Shown piece after piece: positions 15,854-24,096 of a stretch of DNA of 49,458 nt; position 1 is the first letter of the stretch, and every line of letters starts with the position of its first letter. The DNA comes from Chloroflexota bacterium. GTDB taxonomy: Bacteria > Chloroflexota > Dehalococcoidia > Lucifugimonadales > UBA3495. Made by a program: the position numbers and the translations under genes. The notes beneath the pieces are model-generated. The model made no database searches and was not told the origin of the DNA. It saw nothing but the letters and a program-made list of their open reading frames with translations. Location: NCBI GenBank assembly GCA_009840135.1, contig VXOH01000051.1:1-49458 (forward strand), given 5' to 3'.

Positions 15854-16509
15854 AAAGGAACCTCCCCTTCATCATTTCGAGACATTATAGGCGTTATAGC
15901 ATAAATTGCGATATTTCCCCGGCTCTCCAACCCTCAAGCGCGCCCAATCGGATTCTGCCGGGTGGCAGCCAACCGCTTCGCCCTCACGTGTCCAGGGACT
16001 TTCCAGGACCAAGCCCACAGCTTCTCAATACGCAAGATGGCCAGCACATGATGCAATTCTCGCTGCTCCAGCCACCGCTGAAGCCGGCGGCCGCTGCACG
16101 CTATCGGGCGTGGCGCCCCGCCCGCGTCTACCCGTAGAATTGCTCCGCCAACTTCCACTCGTTCTTGCGCTCCACCTGGGTGACCAGCTCTTTCGGGTAT
16201 GCCTGCTCCCGCCAGCGGGGTGCCGACAGGTAAAATCGACTCCCGATCCGCCGGTGGACTTCCTCAGTTCTTTTCGCCCTCGAGGCCCCTTCCGGCACCG
16301 TGCAACCGAGGAGATGGGTTACAGACAGACCAGGGACATAGGTAGCACTTTTTTTGGGTGAGCAGCACCCCTTTGGTTTAGCTGTCCGGATGACCTATCT
16401 CCAGGGGGCCGAAGCGGATGCTCAGCCCGACTCGGCATTGCCTTTTCCAGTAATGAAATTGCCCTGATATATTAATCGCCCTCATAGACAACTCAACCCC
16501 CCAAAGGCG
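15854..16509. other. Decayed region with IS-like end sequences, no intact gene
   Basis: Between the VOC gene and moeA there is no credible intact frame. On the minus strand, 16307-16344 holds two spaced copies of an ACCTATGTCCC-GG-like motif, and an inverted version (GACCTATCTCCAG) occurs at 16392-16404. Such repeated motifs are typical of the ends of IS481/IS21-type elements. From about 16330 down to 16135 a minus-strand frame reads through about 65 codons, ending RKNEWKLAEQFYG and a stop. I cannot assign it and treat it as a possible gene fragment. Confidence 0.35.
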
Positions 16510-16515
16510 TATAAT
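16510..16515 (+). promoter_or_regulatory. -10 box placed 5 bases before the moeA start (leaderless)
   Basis: TATAAT at 16510-16515 is followed by TATCT and the ATG at 16521. Transcription would start at or within a base or two of the start codon, and no ribosome site is present. This points to a leaderless mRNA. Confidence 0.65.
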
Positions 16516-16520
16516 TATCT

Positions 16521-17759
16521 ATGCCTGAATTCTTCAACGTCCTCCCCCCCGACCAGGCCCTGCAAGCGCTGATTGAAGCGCTGCCGCCATCTCCGGTCGC
16601 CATTGAGGAACTGCCGTTGGAGAATTCCCTGGGCCGCGTTACCGCTTCAGACCTTTTCTCCAGGGAAGACCTCCCGGCCTTTCCCCGTTCCACCATGGAC
16701 GGTTACTCCCTGCGCGCCGCCGACACCTTTGGCGCCAGCGAGGGGCTCCCCGCCTACTTCAGCATCGTGGGCGAGGTTGCCATGGGACGGCCGTCCCATA
16801 TCACAGTGGCCGTGGGCGAGGCCGCCGTAACCTATACCGGCGGAATGCTGGCCCAGGGCGCTGACGCCGTGGTGATGGTGGAAAACACCCAGGCCGTGGA
16901 TTCTGCCACCATTGAGGTGACCAGGCCGGTGGCCCCGGGTGAGAACGTGGTGCAACCCGGTGAAGACATTAATTCGGGAGAGCGCCTGCTGCCAGCCGGT
17001 CATCTCCTCCGTCCCCAGGACCTGGGCGGACTGGCTGCGCTGGGCGTCACCACGGTCCAGGCATCCCGCCGCCCGAGGGTTGCCATCCTCTCCATGGGCG
17101 ACGAGGTAGTACCGCCGGATATGGACCCCGGCCCCGGCCGAATCCGGGACGTAAACACCTACACCATTGCCGCCCAGGTAACCCGGGCCGGAGGCGAGCC
17201 TCTCCCCCTGGGGATTGTCCCCGACGACTACGAGGAGCAACTGTCCGCCGCCCGCAGCGGCCTGAAGCACGCGGATAGCCTGGTTTTTTCCGCCGGCAGT
17301 TCCGTCAGCGTCCGCGACCTCACCGCCGAAATAATCAATGCCCTAGGCGAACCGGGGGTCCTGGTGCACGGGCTTTCCATCCGGCCCGGCAAGCCGGCCA
17401 TCGTGGGCCTGGTGCAGGGCAAACCCGTTTTTGGGCTGCCGGGGAACCCGGTATCCGCCATGGTAGTCTTCGACCTGCTGGTGCGGCCTGCCCTGTACCA
17501 CCTCGCCGGCTGCCCATCCCTGCCCGAACCGGCCACGGCTACGGCCACGGTGGCCCTGGACATTGCCTCCGCCTCGGGACGCGAGGACTATGTGCCCGTG
17601 CGGCTGACCGGAAACGCTGAGAACTGCTTGACCGCCGAACCCGTTTTCGGCAAGTCCAACCTGATTTTCACCCTGATTCGCGCCGACGGACTGGTCAAGG
17701 TGCCTCTCGACAAGGCCGGCCTGTATGCCGGCGAAACAGTGAGGGTCCGGCTGTTTTAG
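16521..17759 (+). CDS. moeA: Molybdopterin molybdenumtransferase MoeA
   Basis: The 412-residue protein has the four MoeA domains. LPLENSLGRVTASDL...FPRSTMDGYSLRA opens domain I, GGMLAQGADAVVMVENTQ lies in domain II, PRVAILSMGDEVV...FSAGSSVSVRDLT in the MoaB/MogA-like domain III, and SGREDYVPVRL in domain IV. MoeA inserts molybdate into adenylylated molybdopterin. The substrate loop reads SAGSSVSVRD rather than the usual GG-S-GxxD, but the aspartate is kept. It heads a plus-strand cluster with two HAD genes and a second MoeA fused to a binding domain. Without a leader it is probably expressed from the -10 box at 16510. Confidence 0.92.
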   Translation: MPEFFNVLPPDQALQALIEALPPSPVAIEELPLENSLGRVTASDLFSREDLPAFPRSTMDGYSLRAADTFGASEGLPAYFSIVGEVAMGRPSHITVAVGEAAVTYTGGMLAQGADAVVMVENTQAVDSATIEVTRPVAPGENVVQPGEDINSGERLLPAGHLLRPQDLGGLAALGVTTVQASRRPRVAILSMGDEVVPPDMDPGPGRIRDVNTYTIAAQVTRAGGEPLPLGIVPDDYEEQLSAARSGLKHADSLVFSAGSSVSVRDLTAEIINALGEPGVLVHGLSIRPGKPAIVGLVQGKPVFGLPGNPVSAMVVFDLLVRPALYHLAGCPSLPEPATATATVALDIASASGREDYVPVRLTGNAENCLTAEPVFGKSNLIFTLIRADGLVKVPLDKAGLYAGETVRVRLF

Positions 17760-17781
17760 CCCGCCGGGAGGGTATCCCGCC

Positions 17782-18558
17782 ATGTCCGGCAGCAGGCTGG
17801 ACGCGACGGGTATCCGGAGATACGAAAAAATGCCCGAAGACCTGCCCCCCGCCATAATATTCGACTTGGATGACACCATTCTCTCCGACGACGAGGCTTC
17901 GGAAATGTGCTGGCGCCAGGTCTGCGACGACTTTGCCCACCGCATCACGGCGGGAACGCCGGCGGAATTGGCCACCGTCATTCGAGAATACCAGTGCTGG
18001 TACCTGTTCGACCCGGAACGCATCCGGGACATAGGCAACGATGTGGGCAGGGCCTGGAGGGAAATCCTCTCGCTGGCCTTTGACCGCCAGGGTATCGAAA
18101 ATGTGCCGTTGGAAAAGGAAATGACGGCGGCCTATATGAGCCTTAAGGCCGAAACTGTCCGGCTGATACCCGGCGCCCTGGACACCCTCCGGTCTCTCAG
18201 GGCCCAGGGCATCAGGCTGGGGCTCATCACCAATGGCGACGCTCAGGGACAGAGGTCCAAAGTGGTGAAAGCCGGCCTGGAGCCCCTTTTTGAGTCCGTT
18301 CTCATTGCCGGCGAATTCGGGGCCGCCAAGCCCGACCCTGAAGTGTTCCGGCATACCCTGTCACGCCTTGAGGCAACCCCCGAACTGGCGTGGATGGTGG
18401 GCGACAATCTCGTTACCGACATAGGTGGCGCCCAGGCCGTCGGTATCTACGGAGTCTGGGTCGACCGGCAGGGACAGGGCTTGCCTACTGGAAACACTTT
18501 CACGCCCGACCGTACAATTCGTTCCATAGTGGAACTGGTGAACGGTACCGTTAATTGA
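17782..18558 (+). CDS. HAD-family hydrolase (first of a tandem pair)
   Basis: The 258-residue cytoplasmic phosphatase-type protein has all four HAD motifs: FDLDDT (nucleophile and acid/base Asp), ITNGD, KPDPEVF (Lys), and GDNLVTDIGGA. The helical cap between motifs I and II places it in subfamily I, like phosphoglycolate phosphatases and YjjG-type nucleotidases. The substrate is unknown. It is about two-thirds identical by eye to the next gene. GGGAGGG precedes the ATG at 17782, but the paralogue aligns from the ATG at 17830 (which has GGAG before it), so the first 16 residues may not be made. It begins 22 bases after moeA, so is very likely co-transcribed. Confidence 0.88.
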   Translation: MSGSRLDATGIRRYEKMPEDLPPAIIFDLDDTILSDDEASEMCWRQVCDDFAHRITAGTPAELATVIREYQCWYLFDPERIRDIGNDVGRAWREILSLAFDRQGIENVPLEKEMTAAYMSLKAETVRLIPGALDTLRSLRAQGIRLGLITNGDAQGQRSKVVKAGLEPLFESVLIAGEFGAAKPDPEVFRHTLSRLEATPELAWMVGDNLVTDIGGAQAVGIYGVWVDRQGQGLPTGNTFTPDRTIRSIVELVNGTVN

Positions 18559-18637
18559 AACCGGCCCGCCCTTCTCCGGCGCCCATTGAAGTATCAAGGA
18601 AATATGACTGCAAATCTCCATCGGAAACTGGATTAGC

Positions 18638-19366
18638 ATGACCGAACAATTACCCCCCGCCATAATATTCGACATGGATGACACCATCCTTTCCGACGAC
18701 GAAGCCGCCGAAAGGTGCTGGCGCCAGGTCTGCAATGACTTTGCCCAACGGATCACGGTTTGCTCCGCCGATGAGATGGTGACGGTAATCCGTGATATTC
18801 GCCGCTGGTACTGGGCCGACCCGGACCGCGTTCGGGACGCGGGCATTGACTTGCGAAAGGCCCGCCGTGAAATTCTCTCCATGGCCTTTGACCGCCAGGG
18901 GCTGGTTGACGACCCCCTGAAGGAAGAAATGTCTGACGTTTATATGGGTCTGAAAGCCGACGCCGTTCAGTTGATACCCGGCGCCCTGGACACCCTGCAG
19001 TCCCTGAAGGACACGGGTGTCAGGCTGGGCCTCATCACCAATGGCGACGCCGTGGGACAAAGGGCAAAGGTAGTCAAGGCGGGGCTGGAACCCTACTTCG
19101 GGTCCGTGCTGATAGCTGGCGAGTTCGGGTCCGCCAAGCCCGACCCGGAAATATTCCGGCATACCCTGTCGAGCCTCGAGGTCACGCCGGAACAGGCCTG
19201 GATGGTAGGCGACAACCTGGTTGCGGACATCGGCGGCGCCCAGGCCGTCGGTATCTACGGCATCTGGGTTGACTGGAGGGGCAACGGACTGCCGGGCAAC
19301 AGCCCCACCGTACCCGACCGCACCATTCGTTCCATCGTTGAGTTGAATCCAGCCGGAGCAGGATAG
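18638..19366 (+). CDS. HAD-family hydrolase (second of a tandem pair)
   Basis: The 242-residue paralogue of the preceding gene shares its motifs: FDMDDT, ITNGD, KPDPEIF and GDNLVADIGGA. The cap region (about residues 40-105) is where the two differ most, which suggests divergence in substrate choice. The pair evidently arose by tandem duplication. It ends 5 bases before the MoeA-fusion gene, so it is in the same operon. A function connected with molybdopterin (for example dephosphorylating a precursor or a shunt product) is inference from location only. Confidence 0.88.
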   Translation: MTEQLPPAIIFDMDDTILSDDEAAERCWRQVCNDFAQRITVCSADEMVTVIRDIRRWYWADPDRVRDAGIDLRKARREILSMAFDRQGLVDDPLKEEMSDVYMGLKADAVQLIPGALDTLQSLKDTGVRLGLITNGDAVGQRAKVVKAGLEPYFGSVLIAGEFGSAKPDPEIFRHTLSSLEVTPEQAWMVGDNLVADIGGAQAVGIYGIWVDWRGNGLPGNSPTVPDRTIRSIVELNPAGAG

Positions 19367-19371
19367 ATGCC

Positions 19372-21408
19372 ATGACCGGGCGCCAGGGACACCAGCGGCG
19401 CTACTACCTGTCCGACATCCCGCTGGAGGAAGCCCGGGACCGGTTTCATACCGCCCTGCGCCAGGCCGGGGCGCTGGAGCCCCGGACGGCGGAAAACGTG
19501 CCCCTTGCCCAGGCCCGGGGCCGCGTGACCGCCGGTCCCGTCTGGGCGGTCGCCTCATCCCCCCACTACGATGCCGCCGCCATGGACGGCATTGCCGTCC
19601 GGGCAGCCGACACAACCGGGGCTACCGAAACCGCCCCCGTCTCCCTCACGGTCGGCGGCACGGCCATCGGCACGGCCATCGGCACAGTCAGTGACGCAGA
19701 AACGAGCAATGCGGCAGCCGGCGGCGGTGAACCCCAGGCGGTTTGGGTCAATACCGGCGACCCCATGCCGGCCGGCCTGGACGCCGTCATAATGATTGAG
19801 AACCTGCACCAGGTTGGCGACGACCACGTAAGCATCATGGCTCCCGTCGCCCCCTGGCAGCACGTCCGCCCGCTGGGGGAGGACATTGTCGCCACCGAAC
19901 TGGTCCTCCCCGAGAACCACCGGCTCGCCGCCGCCGACCTGGGCGCCTGCGCCGCCGCCGGCCTCAGCCGTGTGCCGGTCCGCCGTCGCCCCAGGGTAAC
20001 CATTATCCCCACCGGCAACGAGTTGGTGCCGGTGGGCAGCGAACTCAAACCCGGCGATATTATCGAGTTCAACTCGCTGATGCTCTCGGGCCTGCTGGAG
20101 GAATGGGGCGCGGCGCCTTCCGTAACACCCCCGGTTCCCGATGTCTTCACGGCCATACGGGATGCTGCCATAGCAGCCCTGGACTCCAGCGACCTCGTCG
20201 TCATCAACGCCGGGTCTTCTGCCGGCTCCGAGGACTACACCGCCCTGGTGGTCGAGGAACTGGGACAATTGCTGGTCCACGGCGTGGCCATCCGGCCGGG
20301 TCATCCGGTGGTGCTGGGAGTGGCCCGGGACAAGCCGCTGGTGGGCATCCCCGGCTATCCAGTATCCGCCATGCTCACCGCCGAGCTGCTTCTGAAGCCC
20401 CTGATTGAGCAATGGCTGGGCCAGGCGGGAAGCAGCCGGCGGCCGGTCGTCCACGCCAATATAACCCGCAAGGTGGTATCCCCGACCGGGGAGGACGAGT
20501 TCCTGCGGGTTAAGCTGGGCCGGGTGGGAGAGAAGATGGTGGCGACCCCCGTCCAGCGGGGAGCGGGGGTGATAATGTCCCTGGTCAGGGCCGACGGAAT
20601 GGTCAGGATACCCCGATTTTCCGAGGGCCTCGATGCCGGTTCCGATGTTGACGTGGAGCTGCTCCGCCCCCTGTCCGAGGTGGAAAATACCGTCGTCGCC
20701 ATCGGCAGCCACGACCTCACCCTGGACCTCATGTCCAGTTTCCTGCGCCGCCTTCCTGCCGGCTTGAGCCCTCCCAGCGTCAACCTCTCCTCTTCCCACG
20801 TCGGTTCCCTCGGAGGACTGATTGCCCTCCGCCGGGGCGAGGCCCACCTGGCCGGCTCCCATCTGCTGGATGAGGATACCGGCGAGTACAACGTCTCTTA
20901 CATTCGCCGCTACCTGGGTGACGTGCCGGTGGCCCTGGTAAACCTGGTGGGAAGGGTGCAGGGTCTGATCGTCAGGCCGGGAAATCCCATGGGTATCGCG
21001 GCCCTGTCCGATCTCCTGCGGCGGGACATCTCCTTCGTCAACCGGCAACGCGGTTCGGGAACCAGGGTGCTGCTGGACTACAAGCTCAAGGAATTGGGGG
21101 CTTCGCCTCAAGAGTTACGCGGCTATGAACGGGAGGAGTACAGCCACCTGGCCGTGGCGGCGGCGGTCAACGGCGGTTCCGCCGACGTGGGACTGGGCAT
21201 TCTCAGCGCAGCCAGGGCCCTGGGCCTGGACTTCATCCCCCTGCTGAACGAGCAATACGACCTGGTAATACCTCTTGTCCATTACGAGAGTGACTTGCTG
21301 CGTCCCCTGCTGGACCTGCTGGCCAATCCGGAATTTCGAAAAGCCGTGAACGACCTGGGGGGCTACGATACTACGAACATGGGCAGGCTCCAGGAGAAAA
21401 TCGGGTAG
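19372..21408 (+). CDS. MoeA-like molybdopterin biosynthesis protein fused to a periplasmic-binding-like domain
   Basis: In this 678-residue protein, residues 1-415 are a complete MoeA (MDGIAVRAADT, DAVIMIENLHQV, GNELVPVGSEL, NAGSSAGSEDYTA, GEDEFLRVKLG). Residues 430-678 form a PBP-like domain of the kind also fused to LysR- or ModE-type regulators (VAIGSHDLTLDLMSSFLRR, HVGSLGGLIALRRGEAHLAGSHLLDEDTGEYN, NRQRGSGTRVLLDYKL, PLVHYESDLLRPLLDLL). This fusion is known in archaea and some bacteria, where the extra domain is thought to bind a molybdate- or tungstate-related ligand, but its role is not settled. A short Ala-Ile-Gly-Thr repeat interrupts domain II. The start codon is 5 bases after the upstream stop. 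Confidence 0.9.
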   Translation: MTGRQGHQRRYYLSDIPLEEARDRFHTALRQAGALEPRTAENVPLAQARGRVTAGPVWAVASSPHYDAAAMDGIAVRAADTTGATETAPVSLTVGGTAIGTAIGTVSDAETSNAAAGGGEPQAVWVNTGDPMPAGLDAVIMIENLHQVGDDHVSIMAPVAPWQHVRPLGEDIVATELVLPENHRLAAADLGACAAAGLSRVPVRRRPRVTIIPTGNELVPVGSELKPGDIIEFNSLMLSGLLEEWGAAPSVTPPVPDVFTAIRDAAIAALDSSDLVVINAGSSAGSEDYTALVVEELGQLLVHGVAIRPGHPVVLGVARDKPLVGIPGYPVSAMLTAELLLKPLIEQWLGQAGSSRRPVVHANITRKVVSPTGEDEFLRVKLGRVGEKMVATPVQRGAGVIMSLVRADGMVRIPRFSEGLDAGSDVDVELLRPLSEVENTVVAIGSHDLTLDLMSSFLRRLPAGLSPPSVNLSSSHVGSLGGLIALRRGEAHLAGSHLLDEDTGEYNVSYIRRYLGDVPVALVNLVGRVQGLIVRPGNPMGIAALSDLLRRDISFVNRQRGSGTRVLLDYKLKELGASPQELRGYEREEYSHLAVAAAVNGGSADVGLGILSAARALGLDFIPLLNEQYDLVIPLVHYESDLLRPLLDLLANPEFRKAVNDLGGYDTTNMGRLQEKIG

Positions 21409-21539
21409 GAGTCCTCTAATTAAGTCCCTTCCCCCTCGATGGGGGAAGGTGAGGATGGGGGTGGATAGCTTGTGAACGACCATTTCCCCCTCACCCTCTC
21501 CCCTGGTGGGAGAGGGGACTTATTCAGACCTTCCTTAGG
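21406..21539. repeat. MITE-like element, family A (copy 2)
   Basis: About 134 bp beginning TAGGAGTCCTCTAATTAAG and ending CTTATTCAGACCTTCCTTAGG, which are imperfect inverted repeats. Inside are the hairpins CTTCCCCCTCG-ATGGGGGAAG and CCTCTCCCCTGGTGGGAGAGG and the phrase GGATAGCTTG. The TAG stop codon of the MoeA-fusion gene (21406-21408) coincides with its left edge. Confidence 0.75.
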
Positions 21540-21578
21540 TTACCGTTCAGAGTTGAGGGCGTTGATCAGGGAAAGCCA

Positions 21579-21604
21579 GTCGTTCCCGCGCAGGCGCGAA
21601 CCTC
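21579..21604 (+). repeat. REP-like palindrome, slightly decayed
   Basis: GTTCCCGC-GCAG-GCGCGAAC at 21582-21601. One mismatch from the copies at 5109 and 7477, same orientation, followed by CTCGAAC as at 5134. Confidence 0.75.
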
Positions 21605-21687
21605 GAACTTGGGCCAAAGGATGAGGAGTTTTGAAACAGCCGGCCCGTCGGACATTTAGAGCCCCGGCCGCATGTGCCGCTGGATGT

Positions 21688-22788
21688 TTACTGGGAGTTG
21701 GCCAACACCTCTTCCACGGAACCTTCCATGGGATTGTCACCACCAAACGCGGCCCCCACGGTGCCATTCTCAAACTTGGCCAGCGCCAGGTCATAGACGG
21801 TCTGCGGGAAGGGAATGTACCCGACTTCCGCTGCCAGGGCCTGACCGTACTCGCCCAGGTAGTAACGGATGAACTCAGCGATGTGCGGGGTATCGGCCGC
21901 GTCCTTCCTTACGTAGATGAACATGGGTCTTGACAGCGGCGAGTAGGTCCCCTGGTTGATGTTGGCGTCCGTGGGAAGTACGCATCCGTTGCCTCCGTTT
22001 ATCTCCACCGCCTTCAGCCGGTCCGCGTTCTCCACGTAATAGGCGTATCCCAGGTACCCCACCCCGTGCTTGCCGCCGGACACCCCCTGGACGATCAGGT
22101 TGTCGTCTTCACTGGCGGTGAAGTCGCCTCGGGATGCCCCGGGATCTCCACTCACCGTATCCGTAAAGTAGTCAAAGGTACCCGAGTCCACCCCCGGCGC
22201 GTACATGTCCATCTCTTCCGCCGGCCAGCCCGGCCGTACCTGGTTCCACTGCGTAACCGTCTCTTCCGCCGCAGGCCCCCACATCCGGTCCAGCTCCTCG
22301 ATGGTCATGCACTGTACCCAGTCGTTCTCCTTGTTCACGATTACCGTCAGCCCGTCTACGGCTACCGGAATTTCGATGTACTCCACTCCGCCATCTTCAC
22401 ACAGGGCAACCTCTTCCGGCTTAATGGGGCGGGAAGCGTCGGAAATCTGGGTCTCACCGTTGCAGAACTTCTTGAAACCGCCGCCGGTACCGGAGACACC
22501 CACCGTTACCCGCACCTCGCCGTTGGTCAGCTTGCCAAACTCCTCGGCCACCGCCTCCGTTATGGGAAACACCGTGCTCGACCCGTCCACGTCAATGTCC
22601 CCGGATAGCGAGGCATAGGCGCTGGAGTTTGCGGCATCCCCGGTAGAAGATATGGTTACCTCAGCGGAAGTATCCGGCTGGCCGGCCGACCCACAGGCCA
22701 CGAGGACCATGGACATAACCATAGCCCCAAGAATTAAGGGAATGGTCCAGCCCTTGAAACTCGAACATGGGGATTTCTCAGAAGCCAT
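21688..22788 (-). CDS. pstS: Phosphate-binding protein of the PstS family (lipoprotein)
   Basis: The 366-residue lipoprotein has a signal peptide ending in MVLVACG, with the lipid-anchored Cys near residue 32. The mature part carries the PstS hallmarks IDVDGSSTVFPITEAVAEEF (phosphate-binding TS/ST loop), VGVSGTGGGFKKFCNGETQISDASRPI (SGTGGGF) and PGVDSGTFDYFTD. It would capture inorganic phosphate at the cell surface for a PstCAB importer, but no pstC, pstA or pstB is in the window. GGAGGAAC directly precedes the ATG. An array of 11-bp-spaced TTAA repeats lies 190-265 bases upstream. Confidence 0.92.
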   Translation of the reverse strand: MASEKSPCSSFKGWTIPLILGAMVMSMVLVACGSAGQPDTSAEVTISSTGDAANSSAYASLSGDIDVDGSSTVFPITEAVAEEFGKLTNGEVRVTVGVSGTGGGFKKFCNGETQISDASRPIKPEEVALCEDGGVEYIEIPVAVDGLTVIVNKENDWVQCMTIEELDRMWGPAAEETVTQWNQVRPGWPAEEMDMYAPGVDSGTFDYFTDTVSGDPGASRGDFTASEDDNLIVQGVSGGKHGVGYLGYAYYVENADRLKAVEINGGNGCVLPTDANINQGTYSPLSRPMFIYVRKDAADTPHIAEFIRYYLGEYGQALAAEVGYIPFPQTVYDLALAKFENGTVGAAFGGDNPMEGSVEEVLANSQ

Positions 22789-22976
22789 TGTTCCTCCTGT
22801 CTATGTCGGCCCTGCCTTTGCTAACATTTTACCGGCGACGGGTTCGTCGGCGGCCTTTATCCGCCAAACCTTGACTTGATATGAGTGTGGACCGGGTTGG
22901 AAGTTTCCAGATAATTACTGCGTGGGAAGCACAATCCGGTCCCGCCGAGTGTTCGCCACTAAGCCTATGGTCGGTC

Positions 22977-23053
22977 TGTCAACGAGCAATTAGATGGAAA
23001 TTAAGGCCCGTTTAAGGTCGAGTTAATAGTTGGTTAAACGGTCTGTTAGAGTC
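22977..23053. promoter_or_regulatory. Pho-box-like array of 11-bp direct repeats
   Basis: TTAA occurs at the same place in four consecutive 11-base units (23001, 23012, 23023, 23034), with imperfect units on both sides (TTAG at 22990, TCAA at 22979, GTTA at 23045). Examples of units are GTTTAAGGTCG, AGTTAATAGTT and GGTTAAACGGT. Eleven-base tandem sites are the known binding pattern of PhoB/PhoP-type regulators. The array lies between divergent pstS and aquaporin genes. Confidence 0.7.
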
Positions 23054-23093
23054 GGATTTACCGCAACCTGATGCCTTCTACTAGTGTATCCTT

Positions 23094-23099
23094 TATATT
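23094..23099 (+). promoter_or_regulatory. Candidate -10 box of the aquaporin gene
   Basis: TATATT lies 53 bases before the TTG start and 41 bases after the end of the 11-bp array. No good -35 is visible at the expected place, as is common for activator-dependent promoters. Confidence 0.35.
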
Positions 23100-23151
23100 G
23101 GAGCCGCATTTTTCGGCAAGTTAGGTCACGACGAACGCAACCCGAGGTAAT

Positions 23152-23919
23152 TTGCTGATTCCCCTGTTAAAGCGGTCCCTGGCCGAGATGACTGGCACCT
23201 TCGGCATGGTGTTTGCCGGCGCCGGCGCCATCATGATTGATGAGTTGTCCGGCGGGAAGGTTACCCACCTGGGCGTTGGCATTACTTTCGGGCTGATAGT
23301 GGCCGCCATGATTTTTACCTTCGGCACTATTTCCGGCGCCCACATCAATCCGGCGGTAACGTTGGCCTTCGCCCTCACCCGACGCATCAGTTGGACTGTG
23401 GCCGCCAGCTACGTGCCGGCCCAGCTGGCTGGGGCGGTCCTGGCCAGCCTGGTGCTTTTCCAACTCCTGGGGCCGGCAGCCAATATGGGAGCCACCTTGC
23501 CTTCCGGCAGCGTCGAGCAGTCCCTGGGCCTGGAAATAATCCTTACCTTCATCTTGATGGCGACAATAATGTCCATCAGCCTTGAACCCAGAATTGCGGG
23601 GCCCGTGGCCGCCCTGGCCATTGGCGGAACCGTGGGGCTGGAGGCCATCTTTGCCGGCCCCATCTCGGGAGCGTCCATGAACCCGGCCAGGTCACTGGGT
23701 CCGGCGCTGGTGGGGTGGCATTGGCACGGACACTGGGCTTACTGGCTGGGCCCCATTTCAGGCGCGGCCCTGGGAGCGTTTCTGGTTTGCTGGCTCAAGG
23801 GCGTCCGGGTCTTCGCGGAAGTCGCCAGCAAAGAGCCCCAACCCGACCAGGCCGGAAACCGGCAGACACCTGCAAGGCCGGAAAGAGACCAACCCCTGGA
23901 GCAGACCGAAGGAGATTGA
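23152..23919 (+). CDS. Aquaporin / MIP-family channel
   Basis: The 255-residue membrane protein has six transmembrane segments plus the two re-entrant loops: GAHINPAVTLAFAL (first NPA) and GASMNPARSLGPALV (second NPA with the selectivity-filter Arg). It conducts water or small neutral solutes. Glycerol, silicic acid or arsenite cannot be excluded from sequence alone. A hydrophilic Pro/Gln-rich tail of about 35 residues follows the last helix. The start appears to be TTG at 23152 with GAGG upstream. It is divergent from pstS across the 11-bp repeat array, so it may share its control. Confidence 0.9.
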   Translation: MLIPLLKRSLAEMTGTFGMVFAGAGAIMIDELSGGKVTHLGVGITFGLIVAAMIFTFGTISGAHINPAVTLAFALTRRISWTVAASYVPAQLAGAVLASLVLFQLLGPAANMGATLPSGSVEQSLGLEIILTFILMATIMSISLEPRIAGPVAALAIGGTVGLEAIFAGPISGASMNPARSLGPALVGWHWHGHWAYWLGPISGAALGAFLVCWLKGVRVFAEVASKEPQPDQAGNRQTPARPERDQPLEQTEGD

Positions 23920-24096
23920 GGCGGGAAAACATCCCATGTAACGCAGGGACAGTTCGCCGATTTCTTCCACCTGCCAGTTGCCTTGCCCACGGCTGGATGG
24001 TCTGGAGCAGGAACGGCCCCGGGCTCCGAAAAGTCCTCTGGATAGCATTTCAGCGTGGAATGCCCATCTCGTGCAGGTATTTCTTCGGTACGCTCT

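Noticed and set aside
15906-16361. A 151-codon plus-strand frame between the VOC gene and moeA
   Set aside because: Composition is Pro/Arg/Ser-rich with no motif, and it overlaps the decayed IS-like sequence. No ribosome site.
19555-21111. A 518-codon open frame antisense to the MoeA fusion gene
   Set aside because: It lies wholly opposite a protein with clear MoeA and PBP motifs. GC-rich codon use leaves the opposite strand open, and no motif or ribosome site supports it.
21688-22788. A complete pstSCAB phosphate importer
   Set aside because: No pstC, pstA, pstB or phoU gene is found on either side of pstS within the window.
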